Shown in pieces: positions 16,788 to 26,097 of a stretch of DNA of 64,000 nt. The stretch's first letter is position 1, and each line of letters opens with the position of its first letter. A model generated the notes under the pieces. It was not told where the DNA came from. It saw nothing but the letters and a program-made list of their open reading frames with translations, and did not search any database. Made by a program: the position numbers and the translations under genes. The stretch is from Bacteroidota bacterium. GTDB lineage: Bacteria > Bacteroidota > Bacteroidia > Bacteroidales > UBA10428. The stretch covers positions 538,003-602,002 of the forward strand of contig JAEZZA010000031.1 in the NCBI GenBank assembly GCA_023442525.1, read 5' to 3'.

Positions 16788-18425
16788 ATGACAAATAAAA
16801 TTGTTGCTACACTTATTGTGATGTTATTTTTCACATTTGAAAATATTTTTTCATGTACTAATTTTCTGGTAACCAGGGGAGCATCAAAAGACGGATCGAC
16901 TCTTATTTCCTACTCGGCCGATTCGCATGTATTATTCGGCGAATTATACCACTGGCCGTCTCGTGATTATCCTGCCGGAGCCATGTTGGATATTTATGAA
17001 TGGGATACCGGAAAATTTCTGGGTAAAATTCCACAGGTTCGTCATACCTACTCGGTTGTAGGAAATATCAACGAACATCAGCTTGCAATTGGAGAAACCA
17101 CGTTCGGGGGTCGCGGGGAGCTGTTCGACTCAACCGCCATAATGGATTACGGTAGTCTTATATATGTTGCGTTACAACGGGCAAAGACTGCCCTTGAGGC
17201 AATTCAGGTGATCGACGACCTGATGCAAAACTATGGTTATTATAGTTCCGGTGAGTCATTTTCCATTGCCGATCCTAACGAAGTATGGATCATGGAACTG
17301 ATAGGCAAGGGTCCCGGCAACAAGGGCGCAGTATGGGTTGCCCTCAAAGTGCCCGACGGATATGTTTGCGGACATGCCAATCAGTCGCGCATAACAACTT
17401 TCCCGCTGAATGATCCTGAAAACTGTCTTTATTCAAAAGATGTAATTGAATTTGCACGCAGTAAGGGTTATTATGAAGGCCCCGATGAAAAATTCAGTTT
17501 TACTGATGCCTATGCACCTGTTACCTTTGACGGAGCAAGATTCTGCGATGCCAGGGTATGGTCGGGATTCAGAAAAGTTTCAGACGGAATGGATGCCTAT
17601 GCTGATTATGCCAAGGGTTATAACCTGAAAAACAGGCTTCCCCTGTGGGTTAAGGCAAACCGCAAGCTCGGTCCCAACGATGTTATGGATATGATGCGTG
17701 ATTATTACCAGGGTACCGATCTGGATATGACCAATGACGTTGGTGCCGGTCCTAACAAGGTGATCGTAAGATGGCGGCCGATGGTGTGGACGGTAGACGG
17801 AAAACAGTATGTGAACGAAAGGGCTATCTCAACCCAGCAAACCGGATTTTCATTTGTAGCCCAGATGCGATCCTGGCTGCCCAATCCTGTTGGCGGCATT
17901 TTATGGTTTGGAGTTGACGATACCTACAGCACGGTATATGCACCTATGTATTGCGGTATCACATCGGTTCCTCCTTCATTTGCAAAAGGCAAAGGGGCTA
18001 TGATGGAGTTTGATCCCGATGCTGCATTCTGGGTATTTAACCAGGTATCCAATTTTGCCTATACCCGCTATAATTACATGATACCTCATATCCAGGAAAA
18101 GCAGAAAGAGCTCGAAAATGGATTTTTTGAAGAAACAGCCCGGGTTGATAAGGAAGCTGCAGAACTGTACAAAAAATCACCAAAGAAAGCTGTGCAGTTC
18201 CTGACTGATTATTCGGTGAATGCAGGACAAAAGACAGTAAACGAATGGAAGAAGCTCTATGGTTTTCTGTTTGCCAGGTACATGGATGGTAATGTGAAGA
18301 CATATATTCCGGGACAACAAAACCCGAAGGTTGAACAACCCGGATACGATGAAGCCTGGTACCGCATGGTAGTAAAAGATGCAGGCGACAGGCTGAAGGT
18401 GCCCGAGGGCGCGGTAAGTCATTGA
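16788..18425 (+). CDS. C69 family dipeptidase (PepD-like), exported
   Basis: 545 residues from the chosen ATG at 16788. A GTG 54 bp upstream is in frame, but the ATG places a normal signal peptide first. Cleavage after SC-type residues would expose Cys23 (SCTNFLVTRGASKDGS), the N-terminal nucleophile expected of the C69/PepD Ntn-hydrolase family. Further family features are SADSHVLFGELYHWP, GETTFGGRGEL and WIMELIGKGPG. It should hydrolyse dipeptides in the periplasm or at the cell surface, which fits the nearby peptide transporters. It stands alone, with a repeat-rich spacer after it. Confidence 0.88.
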   Translation: MTNKIVATLIVMLFFTFENIFSCTNFLVTRGASKDGSTLISYSADSHVLFGELYHWPSRDYPAGAMLDIYEWDTGKFLGKIPQVRHTYSVVGNINEHQLAIGETTFGGRGELFDSTAIMDYGSLIYVALQRAKTALEAIQVIDDLMQNYGYYSSGESFSIADPNEVWIMELIGKGPGNKGAVWVALKVPDGYVCGHANQSRITTFPLNDPENCLYSKDVIEFARSKGYYEGPDEKFSFTDAYAPVTFDGARFCDARVWSGFRKVSDGMDAYADYAKGYNLKNRLPLWVKANRKLGPNDVMDMMRDYYQGTDLDMTNDVGAGPNKVIVRWRPMVWTVDGKQYVNERAISTQQTGFSFVAQMRSWLPNPVGGILWFGVDDTYSTVYAPMYCGITSVPPSFAKGKGAMMEFDPDAAFWVFNQVSNFAYTRYNYMIPHIQEKQKELENGFFEETARVDKEAAELYKKSPKKAVQFLTDYSVNAGQKTVNEWKKLYGFLFARYMDGNVKTYIPGQQNPKVEQPGYDEAWYRMVVKDAGDRLKVPEGAVSH

Positions 18426-18429
18426 TATC

Positions 18430-18504
18430 TGTCTTCTGGTCTTCTAAGTCTTCTGGTCTTCTGGTTTTCTGGTCTGTCTTTTAAATCTTCTGGTCTTTTA
18501 AGTC
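18430..18504. repeat. Degenerate 8-bp repeat array, GTCTTCTG
   Basis: About eight imperfect copies of GTCTTCTG and its variant GTCTTCTAA extend over 75 bp just after the C69 dipeptidase stop. The variant GTCTTCTAAGTCTTC occurs again, inverted, between batD and batE (58042-58059). Confidence 0.8.
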
Positions 18505-18544
18505 ATGCAGTCAGGCAGCTATATGCTCTGCCAGCAGAATCAAA

Positions 18545-18570
18545 TCCAGTATCCACTATCCAGTATCCAG
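18545..18570. repeat. 7-bp repeat CAGTATC
   Basis: Three copies of the CAGTATC/CACTATC word lie in tandem. This is the reverse complement of the GATACTG array at 10901-10925. Confidence 0.75.
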
Positions 18571-18708
18571 CGTCTTTCCTGTGCCAACAGATCGCAATGA
18601 CCGCTGTGATCAAAGCGGGTGAGGATTAAACCTAAAAGTACACGCGTTAGATGCTAAAAAAAGCACCCACCCTCAAAATAGCTCACCAACATTAATCTGT
18701 GCCTTCTT

Positions 18709-18730
18709 CCCCTCTCCTTCAGGAGAGGGG
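18709..18730. repeat. REP-like palindrome CCCCTCTCC-TTCA-GGAGAGGGG
   Basis: A perfect 9-bp stem with a 4-nt loop lies 13 bp after the POT transporter stop (minus strand). It is flanked by GGGGTGAGG-type sequence, the usual look of an intergenic palindromic repeat. No T run follows on either strand, so it is not a classical terminator, although it could protect mRNA ends. Confidence 0.6.
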
Positions 18731-18743
18731 GTAGGGGGTGAGG

Positions 18744-20561
18744 TTACTTCGTCGCCTTCTCCAATCTTTTCAGAATACTGAAAATAAACGCTCCGGATAG
18801 TATACAGCAGATGATGAATATTGCCCAAAGCTGCCACAGCGCAAGTTTGGTCCATCCGATACTTCCAACTACAAGTAATTTATTTCCTACAGCCGTAGCC
18901 AGCAACCATCCACCCTGCATGAGTCCCTGGAACCGGGCAGGAGCCACCTTCGAAACAAACGACAAGCCCATGGGACTAAGGAAAAGTTCGGCTATCGTAA
19001 GTATAAGATAACTGCTTATGAGCCAGTAGGGTACAACTCTTGAACTGTCGGGTACCGGGTTGTATTTAATCTTACCCAGTTCATCCGTGAACTGAAGTTC
19101 ACGTGGTGAAATCAGGTCGATTGAGGCAAAAAGTACAACTAAAAATCCCAGGGCCGCGATAAACATACCAAATCCGATCTTTTTCGGTGTGGAGGGCTCT
19201 GAATCACGGTTACGAAGGTAGGCAAACACGCCCATTACCGGAAATGTAAGTACAACGATGAAAAGAGGATTGAACGACTGAAATACTTCAGGTTCAATGG
19301 AATTCTTTGCCGGGTAGCCGCTGATAAAATGGTAGGTGAGGTATCCCAAAACCAGGAAGAGGAATAGTCCTGCAATACGTTCTCTTACATTTTTCCGGGC
19401 AACAAGCAGATAAAATCCGGCCAAAGCACCCAGAAAAGCAAGCATGGAATACAGGTTGAAAAAGATATTCGTGAAGGGTCCTACTTCCTTAACGGTGTAA
19501 TCCCTTGCAAACAGTGTGAGGGCAAGTCCATTCTGATGGAACGACATCCAGAAGAATATCACTACCACGAAAACAAGCAACAATGAACTGATCCTGGGAC
19601 GTTCTTCGGGTGTAGAGATTCTCGAAATAAAAAACGCGAAGGCGACGAACAATCCGAATGGGAAAGACAGGTCGATATTCCGTGTAATCAGGTAAAGTAC
19701 TAAAGTCACAACGCTTCCAATGATAAGCGAGACAATGACTGAAACCGGACTCGAGAGTTTTTTTGGATCGGTTTCCTGTGTAACCGGTTTTACCGATCTT
19801 TCCTTGGTTGGCAAATGCTTGTTAAAAATCACATATGCCAGTAACGACAAAATCATTGCGCCCGCAGCCACTGCAAATGCATAATTATATCCTCTTGAAA
19901 AAGCGTCGAGATAGCTGTTTGCAAAGGCACTCAAATCGGTAACAGGCTGACTGCTTACTTTATCGGCCAACACCTGCAGGTCGGCCACATTGTTCAATTC
20001 GCCCCTGTTAAATGCATGACACATTTCGGGCAAACTGGCATCGTGCAGAAAACCCTGTGTTTTCAGAAACCAGTTGCGGACATAAGTAGCCACGAAAGGA
20101 GCAAAAAAGGCACCAACATTGATACCCATGTAGAATATCATGTAAGCCGAATCACGGACCTTGCTGTATTTTTCGTTGTCGTACATCTGTCCCACAACGG
20201 CCTGAAGATTTCCTTTAAATAGCCCGTTACCCAGTGCAATGACGAACAAACCGGTAATAGTGAGCGGAAGCGACATACCGGGAATGGCAATCATGGCATA
20301 ACCCGCAAACATTACAAGTATACCTGCAAGAATCACCAGCTTATATTTGTTTGTGGCATCGGCAATTATACCTCCCAACAGGGCAAGAGCATAAATGGCA
20401 AAGTAAAACCAACTATAGTAACTACCTGCCTGTTCTACTGAAAGACCATATTTTGCCTGTAGAAATAGCACCAGGATGGCCATCATGGTATAAAACCCAA
20501 AGCGTTCCCCCATATTCGAGAAGAATGCCACATAAAGTCCTTTCGGATGTCCTTTAAACAT
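18744..20561 (-). CDS. Proton-dependent oligopeptide transporter (POT/PTR family)
   Basis: 605 residues with about 14 membrane helices. The N-terminal SNMGERFGFYTMMAILVLFL and the PTR-type stretch around IALGNGLFKGNLQAVVGQMY mark the POT (PTR2) family, which imports di- and tripeptides with protons. It is longer than E. coli DtpA (about 500), in part owing to a soluble insert around residues 165-210 and additional C-terminal helices. It lies downstream of an OPT transporter and a PqqD-like gene on the same strand, so this stretch is devoted to peptide transport. Confidence 0.92.
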   Translation of the reverse strand: MFKGHPKGLYVAFFSNMGERFGFYTMMAILVLFLQAKYGLSVEQAGSYYSWFYFAIYALALLGGIIADATNKYKLVILAGILVMFAGYAMIAIPGMSLPLTITGLFVIALGNGLFKGNLQAVVGQMYDNEKYSKVRDSAYMIFYMGINVGAFFAPFVATYVRNWFLKTQGFLHDASLPEMCHAFNRGELNNVADLQVLADKVSSQPVTDLSAFANSYLDAFSRGYNYAFAVAAGAMILSLLAYVIFNKHLPTKERSVKPVTQETDPKKLSSPVSVIVSLIIGSVVTLVLYLITRNIDLSFPFGLFVAFAFFISRISTPEERPRISSLLLVFVVVIFFWMSFHQNGLALTLFARDYTVKEVGPFTNIFFNLYSMLAFLGALAGFYLLVARKNVRERIAGLFLFLVLGYLTYHFISGYPAKNSIEPEVFQSFNPLFIVVLTFPVMGVFAYLRNRDSEPSTPKKIGFGMFIAALGFLVVLFASIDLISPRELQFTDELGKIKYNPVPDSSRVVPYWLISSYLILTIAELFLSPMGLSFVSKVAPARFQGLMQGGWLLATAVGNKLLVVGSIGWTKLALWQLWAIFIICCILSGAFIFSILKRLEKATK

Positions 20562-20621
20562 ACAATCAATTAATATTAGTTAATACTCTTATGTTCCTCA
20601 CTCCCTGTTCTCTGCTGTGTA

Positions 20622-20981
20622 TTAAAGCGACCTGAACAGTATAAACCTGTTTTTATATAATTGTCGAAGGAATTCGGTTACCCGCATATCCAGGTTTTCT
20701 TTACCGGCATCGGCAGAATCTTCAGCCAGAATCCTGCATATTTCGCGGGTATCTCTCACTCCGTCGATCAATTCCCATATCTTGCTCCCGGTAGCATCGA
20801 GATGAACACGAAAATGGGTTGACCTTTTCCCGGGAATTATCCATTTCAGCATCCATTCGCTTTTGAACTTGGGAACATGCAGAGTAATCCTGTCATCTTC
20901 GCGCGAAGATTCCTTCACATTCTGCATGGGAATCATATCCAGAAAATTCCCGGGTGCTTTTTTTCTTAAATTCAGTTTCAC
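20622..20981 (-). CDS. PqqD-like protein
   Basis: 119 residues. The C-terminal 75 residues match the PqqD/RRE-like pattern: a beta-hairpin start, LDATGSKIWELIDGVRDTREI, and a final winged helix VTEFLRQLYKNRFILF. PqqD domains bind precursor peptides and present them to radical SAM or other maturases, but no such enzyme is nearby. The start ATG overlaps the stop of the upstream OPT transporter gene by 4 bp (ATGA), so the two are translationally coupled. A role linked to the transporter or to peptide binding is possible; function is not established. Confidence 0.7.
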   Translation of the reverse strand: MKLNLRKKAPGNFLDMIPMQNVKESSREDDRITLHVPKFKSEWMLKWIIPGKRSTHFRVHLDATGSKIWELIDGVRDTREICRILAEDSADAGKENLDMRVTEFLRQLYKNRFILFRSL

Positions 20982-23047
20982 ATTACAGCTCCCGGTGGTA
21001 CTGGTGCATCAGCTTTTCCCCTGTTTTTAACGGGGTAATAAATTAGTATCCATGCAATAATAGCAAGAACAATCAGGCTGATAAAGAATGACGGGTTCCG
21101 GAAAATGGTAACAAAATCATACAGGAAAATATCACCAACAGCGAACATGGCAATTACCAATCCCATCAAAGCTTCACCTGCTATGAGTCCTGATGCCAGC
21201 AAAACACCCGTATTTTCGGTATTTGTGCGCTGTGCCGGTGTGAATTTCCGCTTCTCCGTTATGTTATCAACAGCACCCTTGAACATACCACCAAGGAAAA
21301 TAGCAAAAATGGTATCCAGAGGCAGATACATACCCACGCAGACCAGCATCGGACTTTTTACCTGCATCATAATAAATGCGGCTCCCATTAGCATACCTGC
21401 AATAATCAACGGCCAGGCCATCTGTCCGCTCACAATACCTTTCGAAAGGATAGCCATGAGGCTGGCTTGCGGAGCCGACAGGTTCGTACTGCCGAAACCG
21501 CCTTCATATCCTTCACGAATTCCTTTAGCGATGTCGCCTTCGTTAAGGAATACCAGTACGCCGAACATCACTGTTCCGGCAAGGGCAACACCGATAATAT
21601 CTCCGATCTGCATTCTCCAGGGAGTTCCTCCCAGTATATGCCCGGCTTTAAGGTCCTGTAGCATCTCACCGGCCACAGCAGCAGACACGCAAACAATGGC
21701 GGCAACTCCAAGTACCGAAGCAACACCTTCGTCGCCTGTTACACCCAGGGCTACCATTATCAAAGCGGTAACAATCAGTGCGGTAAGTGTAAGTCCCGAT
21801 ATCGGGTTATTACTCGAGCCCATAATCCCTACAAGGTATCCTGATACAGCCGCAAAGAAAAATGCAAGTATGATCATTACGGTTGCCGCTACAAAGGCAA
21901 CCAGTATAGTGGTCTGGAAAATATAGAAAGTGATCAGAAATGTAAGTATAGCAACCGAGGCAATACCAACCATGATCCATGTAAAGCTGATATCTTTTTC
22001 ATTCCGGGCAGTGTCAACTTTCTGTCCGCCGGCTGCTTTTTTAACATCGCCAACCGAGCGGGCAATACCGGCAATAAGGCTTTTACGCATTTTCCATAAT
22101 GTATATACTGCGCTCACAAGCATTCCGCCGATGGCAATGGGACGTACGATGTACCTCCAAACCGAATAAAAGCTGTTTATCCATACTTTATCCGCTGCTG
22201 CATCGGCAGTGAGTGTAGGATCTGCAGCCATCAGGGCACCTGCCATGGCACTCAGATCGAAAGACGGCGCCAGGAAATAAAGTATCATCGGAGTGAGAAG
22301 TCCCCAGGCAATCACACCTCCACTGAAGTTAAGCGAAGCCAGTCGCGGACCAATAATATAACCTACGCCTATATAAGCAGGACTTACTCCCGGAGTTCCG
22401 AACATCATTCCTCCCTGTCCCGCGAATTTGGTACCGGTTACCGTTTGTTTGGCAAAAACAAAGAATTTTTCCCAGTAAACTGCAAACAGTTTGATTTCGC
22501 CCAAAAGTTTTATAACTCCGCCAATTACCATTGCACTGAATAGAAATTTGGAATTGGAACCTGCCGATTGCCCAGCCTTATGAATTTCTGCGGCTGCAAC
22601 CGATTCGGGAAAAGGAAGCTCGGTATCTTCAACCATCACTCTTCTGAGAAGCGCAACAAACATAATACCCAGCACTCCTCCGGCAATTAATATCAACGTG
22701 GAGGCAATGTAATGTCCCGGAGTGAAAAACGGATCCCAGATGCCGGCGACAAAAAATGCCGGCAGCGTGAAAATAGCTCCGGCAGCAACCGATTCTCCGA
22801 TGGATCCTACGGTACGTGCGAAATTTTCTTCCAGGATCGATCCCTTCATGGCTTTCAGGATAGCCATCCCTATCACAGCCGCGGGATAAGTGGCTGCAAT
22901 GGTCATTCCTGCCTTAAGTCCGAGATAAGCGTTAGCCGCACCGAGGACAACAGCCATTACCAGACCGATGATCAGCGCTCGCACCGAAAACTCGGCCATG
23001 CTTGTGTCAGGCGAAATAAACGGAATATACTTCTTTTGTTCAGTCAT
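20978..23047 (-). CDS. OPT family oligopeptide transporter
   Basis: 689 residues with about 15-16 membrane helices. The first segment, VLGAANAYLGLKAGMTIAATYPAA, is the hallmark of the bacterial OPT (oligopeptide transporter) family, and GGMLVSAVYTLW and FLGGMFKGAVDN are also conserved-looking. OPT proteins take up peptides or metal-chelating compounds using the proton gradient. The gene starts 3 bp after ndk and overlaps the PqqD-like gene by 4 bp, forming an ndk-OPT-pqqD-like-POT unit. Confidence 0.9.
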   Translation of the reverse strand: MTEQKKYIPFISPDTSMAEFSVRALIIGLVMAVVLGAANAYLGLKAGMTIAATYPAAVIGMAILKAMKGSILEENFARTVGSIGESVAAGAIFTLPAFFVAGIWDPFFTPGHYIASTLILIAGGVLGIMFVALLRRVMVEDTELPFPESVAAAEIHKAGQSAGSNSKFLFSAMVIGGVIKLLGEIKLFAVYWEKFFVFAKQTVTGTKFAGQGGMMFGTPGVSPAYIGVGYIIGPRLASLNFSGGVIAWGLLTPMILYFLAPSFDLSAMAGALMAADPTLTADAAADKVWINSFYSVWRYIVRPIAIGGMLVSAVYTLWKMRKSLIAGIARSVGDVKKAAGGQKVDTARNEKDISFTWIMVGIASVAILTFLITFYIFQTTILVAFVAATVMIILAFFFAAVSGYLVGIMGSSNNPISGLTLTALIVTALIMVALGVTGDEGVASVLGVAAIVCVSAAVAGEMLQDLKAGHILGGTPWRMQIGDIIGVALAGTVMFGVLVFLNEGDIAKGIREGYEGGFGSTNLSAPQASLMAILSKGIVSGQMAWPLIIAGMLMGAAFIMMQVKSPMLVCVGMYLPLDTIFAIFLGGMFKGAVDNITEKRKFTPAQRTNTENTGVLLASGLIAGEALMGLVIAMFAVGDIFLYDFVTIFRNPSFFISLIVLAIIAWILIYYPVKNRGKADAPVPPGAVM

Positions 23048-23049
23048 AT

Positions 23050-23505
23050 TTAAAATTTCAGATTAAAAACAGGTGGTTCAAATTTCGAAAATCGTTCGCC
23101 CTTGGCAAAAAAGAAATCACATTCCTTTTCGGCGTTCTCGTCACTGTCGGAGCCATGCACTGCATTTCGCTCAATATTTTCGGCAAACAGCCTTCGAATT
23201 GTTCCTTCTTCGGCTTTTGCCGGATCGGTGGCTCCCATCAGCCTGCGGTAATCGGCTACGGCATTTTCTTTTTCAAGAATGCCAACTACCACGGGACCTG
23301 AGGTCATGAAATTGACCAAACTCTGAAAAAACGATTTTTCCTTGTGAATAGAGTAAAAATGTTCGGCCTGGTAACGGTCGAGCTTAATGAGCTTTAAAGC
23401 TGCAATATGAAAACCCGCGGCGTTAATTTTGGCAAGTATCGGCCCAATATATTCATGGCTGACTGCGCCCGGTTTGATAATGAAAAAGGTTTTGGTTCCG
23501 GCCAT
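23050..23505 (-). CDS. ndk: Nucleoside diphosphate kinase
   Basis: 151 residues with the NDK fold. It has TFFIIKPGAVSHEYIGPIL at the N terminus and the active-site motif NAVHGSDS containing the phospho-histidine His117. It equilibrates nucleoside di- and triphosphates. It is a little longer than the 140-143 residues usual in bacteria. It is the first gene of the minus-strand peptide transport group, ending 3 bp before the OPT gene, and is divergent from the NrnA-type gene. Confidence 0.96.
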   Translation of the reverse strand: MAGTKTFFIIKPGAVSHEYIGPILAKINAAGFHIAALKLIKLDRYQAEHFYSIHKEKSFFQSLVNFMTSGPVVVGILEKENAVADYRRLMGATDPAKAEEGTIRRLFAENIERNAVHGSDSDENAEKECDFFFAKGERFSKFEPPVFNLKF

Positions 23506-23621
23506 AGTATTGATAAATGAAGGGTTATGGGCGAATATATATAAAATAAATTAAAAACTTCATGAGGCTTTGCTTTACCGGAGATAAGAAGTTAATTAAA
23601 TTTGAATTCTTAAACACTAAT

Positions 23622-24665
23622 ATGAAAAATCCCGAAGAAAGGGTAATCTGGCAAAATACCGATGAAATTCTCAGGTTGCTGAATGGACGCCCTCTCAGGA
23701 TAGCTGTACTTACGCACCTGAATCCCGATGGCGATACGTTAGGCTCATCTCTGGCGCTTCAGCTGCTTTTTCAGAAAATGAATCATCAGTGCAACGTGAT
23801 TTCGCCAAACGATTATCCCGATTTCCTGAAATGGTTGCCGGGAAATGAGTATATTACAATTTTGAAACATGCTCATAATAAGGCCCTTGGAATTCTTCAT
23901 TCGGCAGAAATGATCATAGCCGCTGATTTCAACGAAATGAAACGATTCCGCGACCTGAAGGAAGCCTTCGAAAATTCTGCAGCTTTTAAATTACTTATTG
24001 ATCATCATCCCGGCCCGTTAATGAAAGTGGATTGTATGCTGTCCGATCCAAGAGCCAGCTCCACAGCCGAGCTGGTATACCGTTTCCTTGTTGATTTGGG
24101 ATACCGTGATCTGATCGACAGGGATATTGCCACCTGCTTATTTACCGGCATAATGACCGATACCGGATGTTTTAGCTATAATTCATCGAACCGGCATACC
24201 TGGGAAACGGTGGCCGACCTGCTGGACTTCGGAATTAACAAGGATGAGATATACTCACTTACCTATGATAATTATTCCGAACACAGAATGAGATTCCTGG
24301 GTTTCAGCCTGAACGAAAAGATGGTGGTATTTCCCGAATACCGCACCGGATTCATAGCATTGTCAAAAGAGGACCAGAGCCGGTATCATTTCGAGGTGGG
24401 CGACAGTGAAGGATTTGTGAATTACCCCCTTTCTATCAAAGGAATTAAATTCTCAGCGCTATTCCTCGAAAAGGAAGATCATATTAAGATTTCCTTCCGG
24501 TCGAGGGGCAACTTCCCTGTGAATGAATTTTCAAAGCTGCATTTTAATGGTGGCGGTCATAAAAATGCATCTGGCGGTGAGGACTACTGCAGCCTGACCG
24601 AATCGGTAAACCGGTTCACTAAATTATTAACTCAGTACAGAGATCAACTTTACCCGGATGAATAA
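23622..24665 (+). CDS. nrnA: DHH/DHHA1 phosphoesterase (NrnA-like nanoRNase / pAp phosphatase)
   Basis: 347 residues from the preferred ATG at 23622; an in-frame ATG at 23562 would add 20 residues that do not look like part of the fold. DHH family motifs are LNPDGDTLGSSLAL, AADFNEMKR, LIDHHPGP and MTDTGCFSYN. The DHHA1 domain ends with FNGGGHKNASGG. Members degrade 2-5 nt RNAs and dephosphorylate 3'-phosphoadenosine 5'-phosphate. A TAAATTTG box at 23597-23604 supports the later start. The last 8 bp overlap the first FKBP lipoprotein gene, so they are probably coupled. Confidence 0.9.
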   Translation: MKNPEERVIWQNTDEILRLLNGRPLRIAVLTHLNPDGDTLGSSLALQLLFQKMNHQCNVISPNDYPDFLKWLPGNEYITILKHAHNKALGILHSAEMIIAADFNEMKRFRDLKEAFENSAAFKLLIDHHPGPLMKVDCMLSDPRASSTAELVYRFLVDLGYRDLIDRDIATCLFTGIMTDTGCFSYNSSNRHTWETVADLLDFGINKDEIYSLTYDNYSEHRMRFLGFSLNEKMVVFPEYRTGFIALSKEDQSRYHFEVGDSEGFVNYPLSIKGIKFSALFLEKEDHIKISFRSRGNFPVNEFSKLHFNGGGHKNASGGEDYCSLTESVNRFTKLLTQYRDQLYPDE

Positions 24666-25185
24666 GAAGTATTTTATAATATGTATGGTTCTGATTCCGG
24701 TTGTTCTGTCGTGTAATAGAAAAAAAGAAAATTCGCTGACTGAATCACAGATTCGCGAAGCTACCGATGCTATGGTGGGCGCCAACAGGTTGCTTCTGAA
24801 AAAAGACAAGGAGGAAATCATTCACTATATCGACAGTATGAACCTGGCGCTTAAGGAATCGGAAACGGGACTTTGGTTTCAGATCCTGAAACCGGGTTCC
24901 GGCCCGAAAGTAGTTGAAGGTTCCGAAGTAACCCTCGATTACACGGTATCGCTTCTCGATGGCAAAATATGTTACAGCTCCGACTTTTCTGGTCCCAAAC
25001 AATTTATAGCCGGGCAGGGCGGAGTGGAAAACGGACTCGACGAAGGTGTAAGGCTGTTGTCAGAAGGCGGCGAGGCCATTTTTATCCTTCCTCCGCATCT
25101 TGCACACGGACTGATGGGAGATGGCAACTGCATTCCCGCTCGTTCCGTGATCGTATATAAGATTAAACTCACAAAAGTGCAATAA
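24658..25185 (+). CDS. FKBP-type peptidyl-prolyl isomerase lipoprotein 1
   Basis: 175 residues. A lipobox (VVLSC, Cys19) marks it as a lipoprotein. After a helical linker, residues 75-175 form one FKBP domain (GSEVTLDYTVSLLDGK, FIAGQGGVENGLDEGVRLL, FILPPHLAHGLMGDG, IPARSVIVYKIKL). It should act as a prolyl isomerase or chaperone in the periplasm. A related FKBP lipoprotein, GldI, is needed for gliding in Flavobacterium johnsoniae, but orthology cannot be judged here. It overlaps nrnA by 8 bp and is followed 4 bp later by a second FKBP gene. Confidence 0.88.
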   Translation: MNKKYFIICMVLIPVVLSCNRKKENSLTESQIREATDAMVGANRLLLKKDKEEIIHYIDSMNLALKESETGLWFQILKPGSGPKVVEGSEVTLDYTVSLLDGKICYSSDFSGPKQFIAGQGGVENGLDEGVRLLSEGGEAIFILPPHLAHGLMGDGNCIPARSVIVYKIKLTKVQ

Positions 25186-25189
25186 CGGC

Positions 25190-26092
25190 ATGAGAAAAGC
25201 TTTTTTCATTCTCCTGGCATTTGGTTTCCTACTGTTCTCATGCGATAAATTCTCAAAATACCCGGGATTCAAGGGAGCACCCCACGGAATATATTACCAA
25301 CTGCATACCATTGGTGACGAGGACTCTGTAAAAGCCAAAGCCGGCGATTTCATTACCGCCGAACTTACATACCTCACCCTGAATGACTCGGTTTTCTTTA
25401 ACGGCATGCGCAAGTTTCAGGTTATGAAACCCGCTTATGAAGGTGCAATAGATGAGTGTTTCGGAATGCTGAGTGTAGACGAAAGCGCTACCTTCATCAT
25501 ACCTGCAGATAATTTCTTTGGAATTACACTTCAAAGCCCTTTACCACGTTATATTAAGAAAGGAAGTAGTATTAAGGTGAGGGTCAAAATGCTTGAAATT
25601 CAATCGCACCAGGATTATTTACATGAGAAAGAAGCGTTTCTTTCATGGATTGAGGATTTCGGCGAGTATGAAAAGGTGATTCTCAGGCAATTTCTCGCCC
25701 AGGAGAAGATTGATGCAGATCCGCTGCCATCCGGAATCTATTACCTCAACCTGGAACCCGGAACCGGTAAAAAAGTGGAACCGGGCGATACGGTTGTTGT
25801 TCATTATGAAGGCCGGTTCCTGAACGGTAAATTTTTCGATTCCACTGTCAGAAGGAACGAACCGTTTCAGTTTGTTTACGGAACAGAATGGCAGGTTATT
25901 GAGGGACTCGAAAAGGCTATCGGCGTTATGCGCGAAGGCGAAAAATCACTGTTCATCCTGCCGTCGGAACTCGCGTTTGGTAACAGCGGATCATCAAACG
26001 AGCTGATACCTCCATTTACATCTTTAATTTTTGAGGTTGCAATATTAAAAGTATCTTCGCCCCAGCGCATTACTTCATTTAATCAAAATTGA
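25190..26092 (+). CDS. FKBP-type peptidyl-prolyl isomerase lipoprotein 2, two FKBP domains
   Basis: 300 residues with lipobox LLFSC (Cys18). Two FKBP-like domains are visible: a divergent one (about 35-130) and a canonical one (about 180-295) with GDTVVVHYEGRFLNGKFFDS, GLEKAIGVMREGEKSLFILP and LAFGNSG. The second domain keeps the residues expected of an active isomerase. The two halves suggest internal duplication. It sits between two other FKBP lipoproteins in one tight operon (4 bp after the first, 5 bp before the third). Confidence 0.9.
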   Translation: MRKAFFILLAFGFLLFSCDKFSKYPGFKGAPHGIYYQLHTIGDEDSVKAKAGDFITAELTYLTLNDSVFFNGMRKFQVMKPAYEGAIDECFGMLSVDESATFIIPADNFFGITLQSPLPRYIKKGSSIKVRVKMLEIQSHQDYLHEKEAFLSWIEDFGEYEKVILRQFLAQEKIDADPLPSGIYYLNLEPGTGKKVEPGDTVVVHYEGRFLNGKFFDSTVRRNEPFQFVYGTEWQVIEGLEKAIGVMREGEKSLFILPSELAFGNSGSSNELIPPFTSLIFEVAILKVSSPQRITSFNQN

Positions 26093-26097
26093 AACTC

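Larger units (their letters stand above)
18426..18743. other. 318-bp spacer packed with short repeats
   Basis: This region separates the convergent C69 dipeptidase and POT transporter genes. It holds the TCTTCTGG array, a copy of the GCAGTCAG word, the CAGTATC array and a CCCCTCTCC/GGAGAGGGG palindrome near 18709-18730. A short minus-strand frame across it overlaps the POT gene and looks non-coding. Confidence 0.6.

Noticed and set aside
18673..18855. Short minus-strand frame across the POT transporter end
   Set aside because: It overlaps the real transporter gene and the CCCCTCTCC palindrome, and has no coding character.
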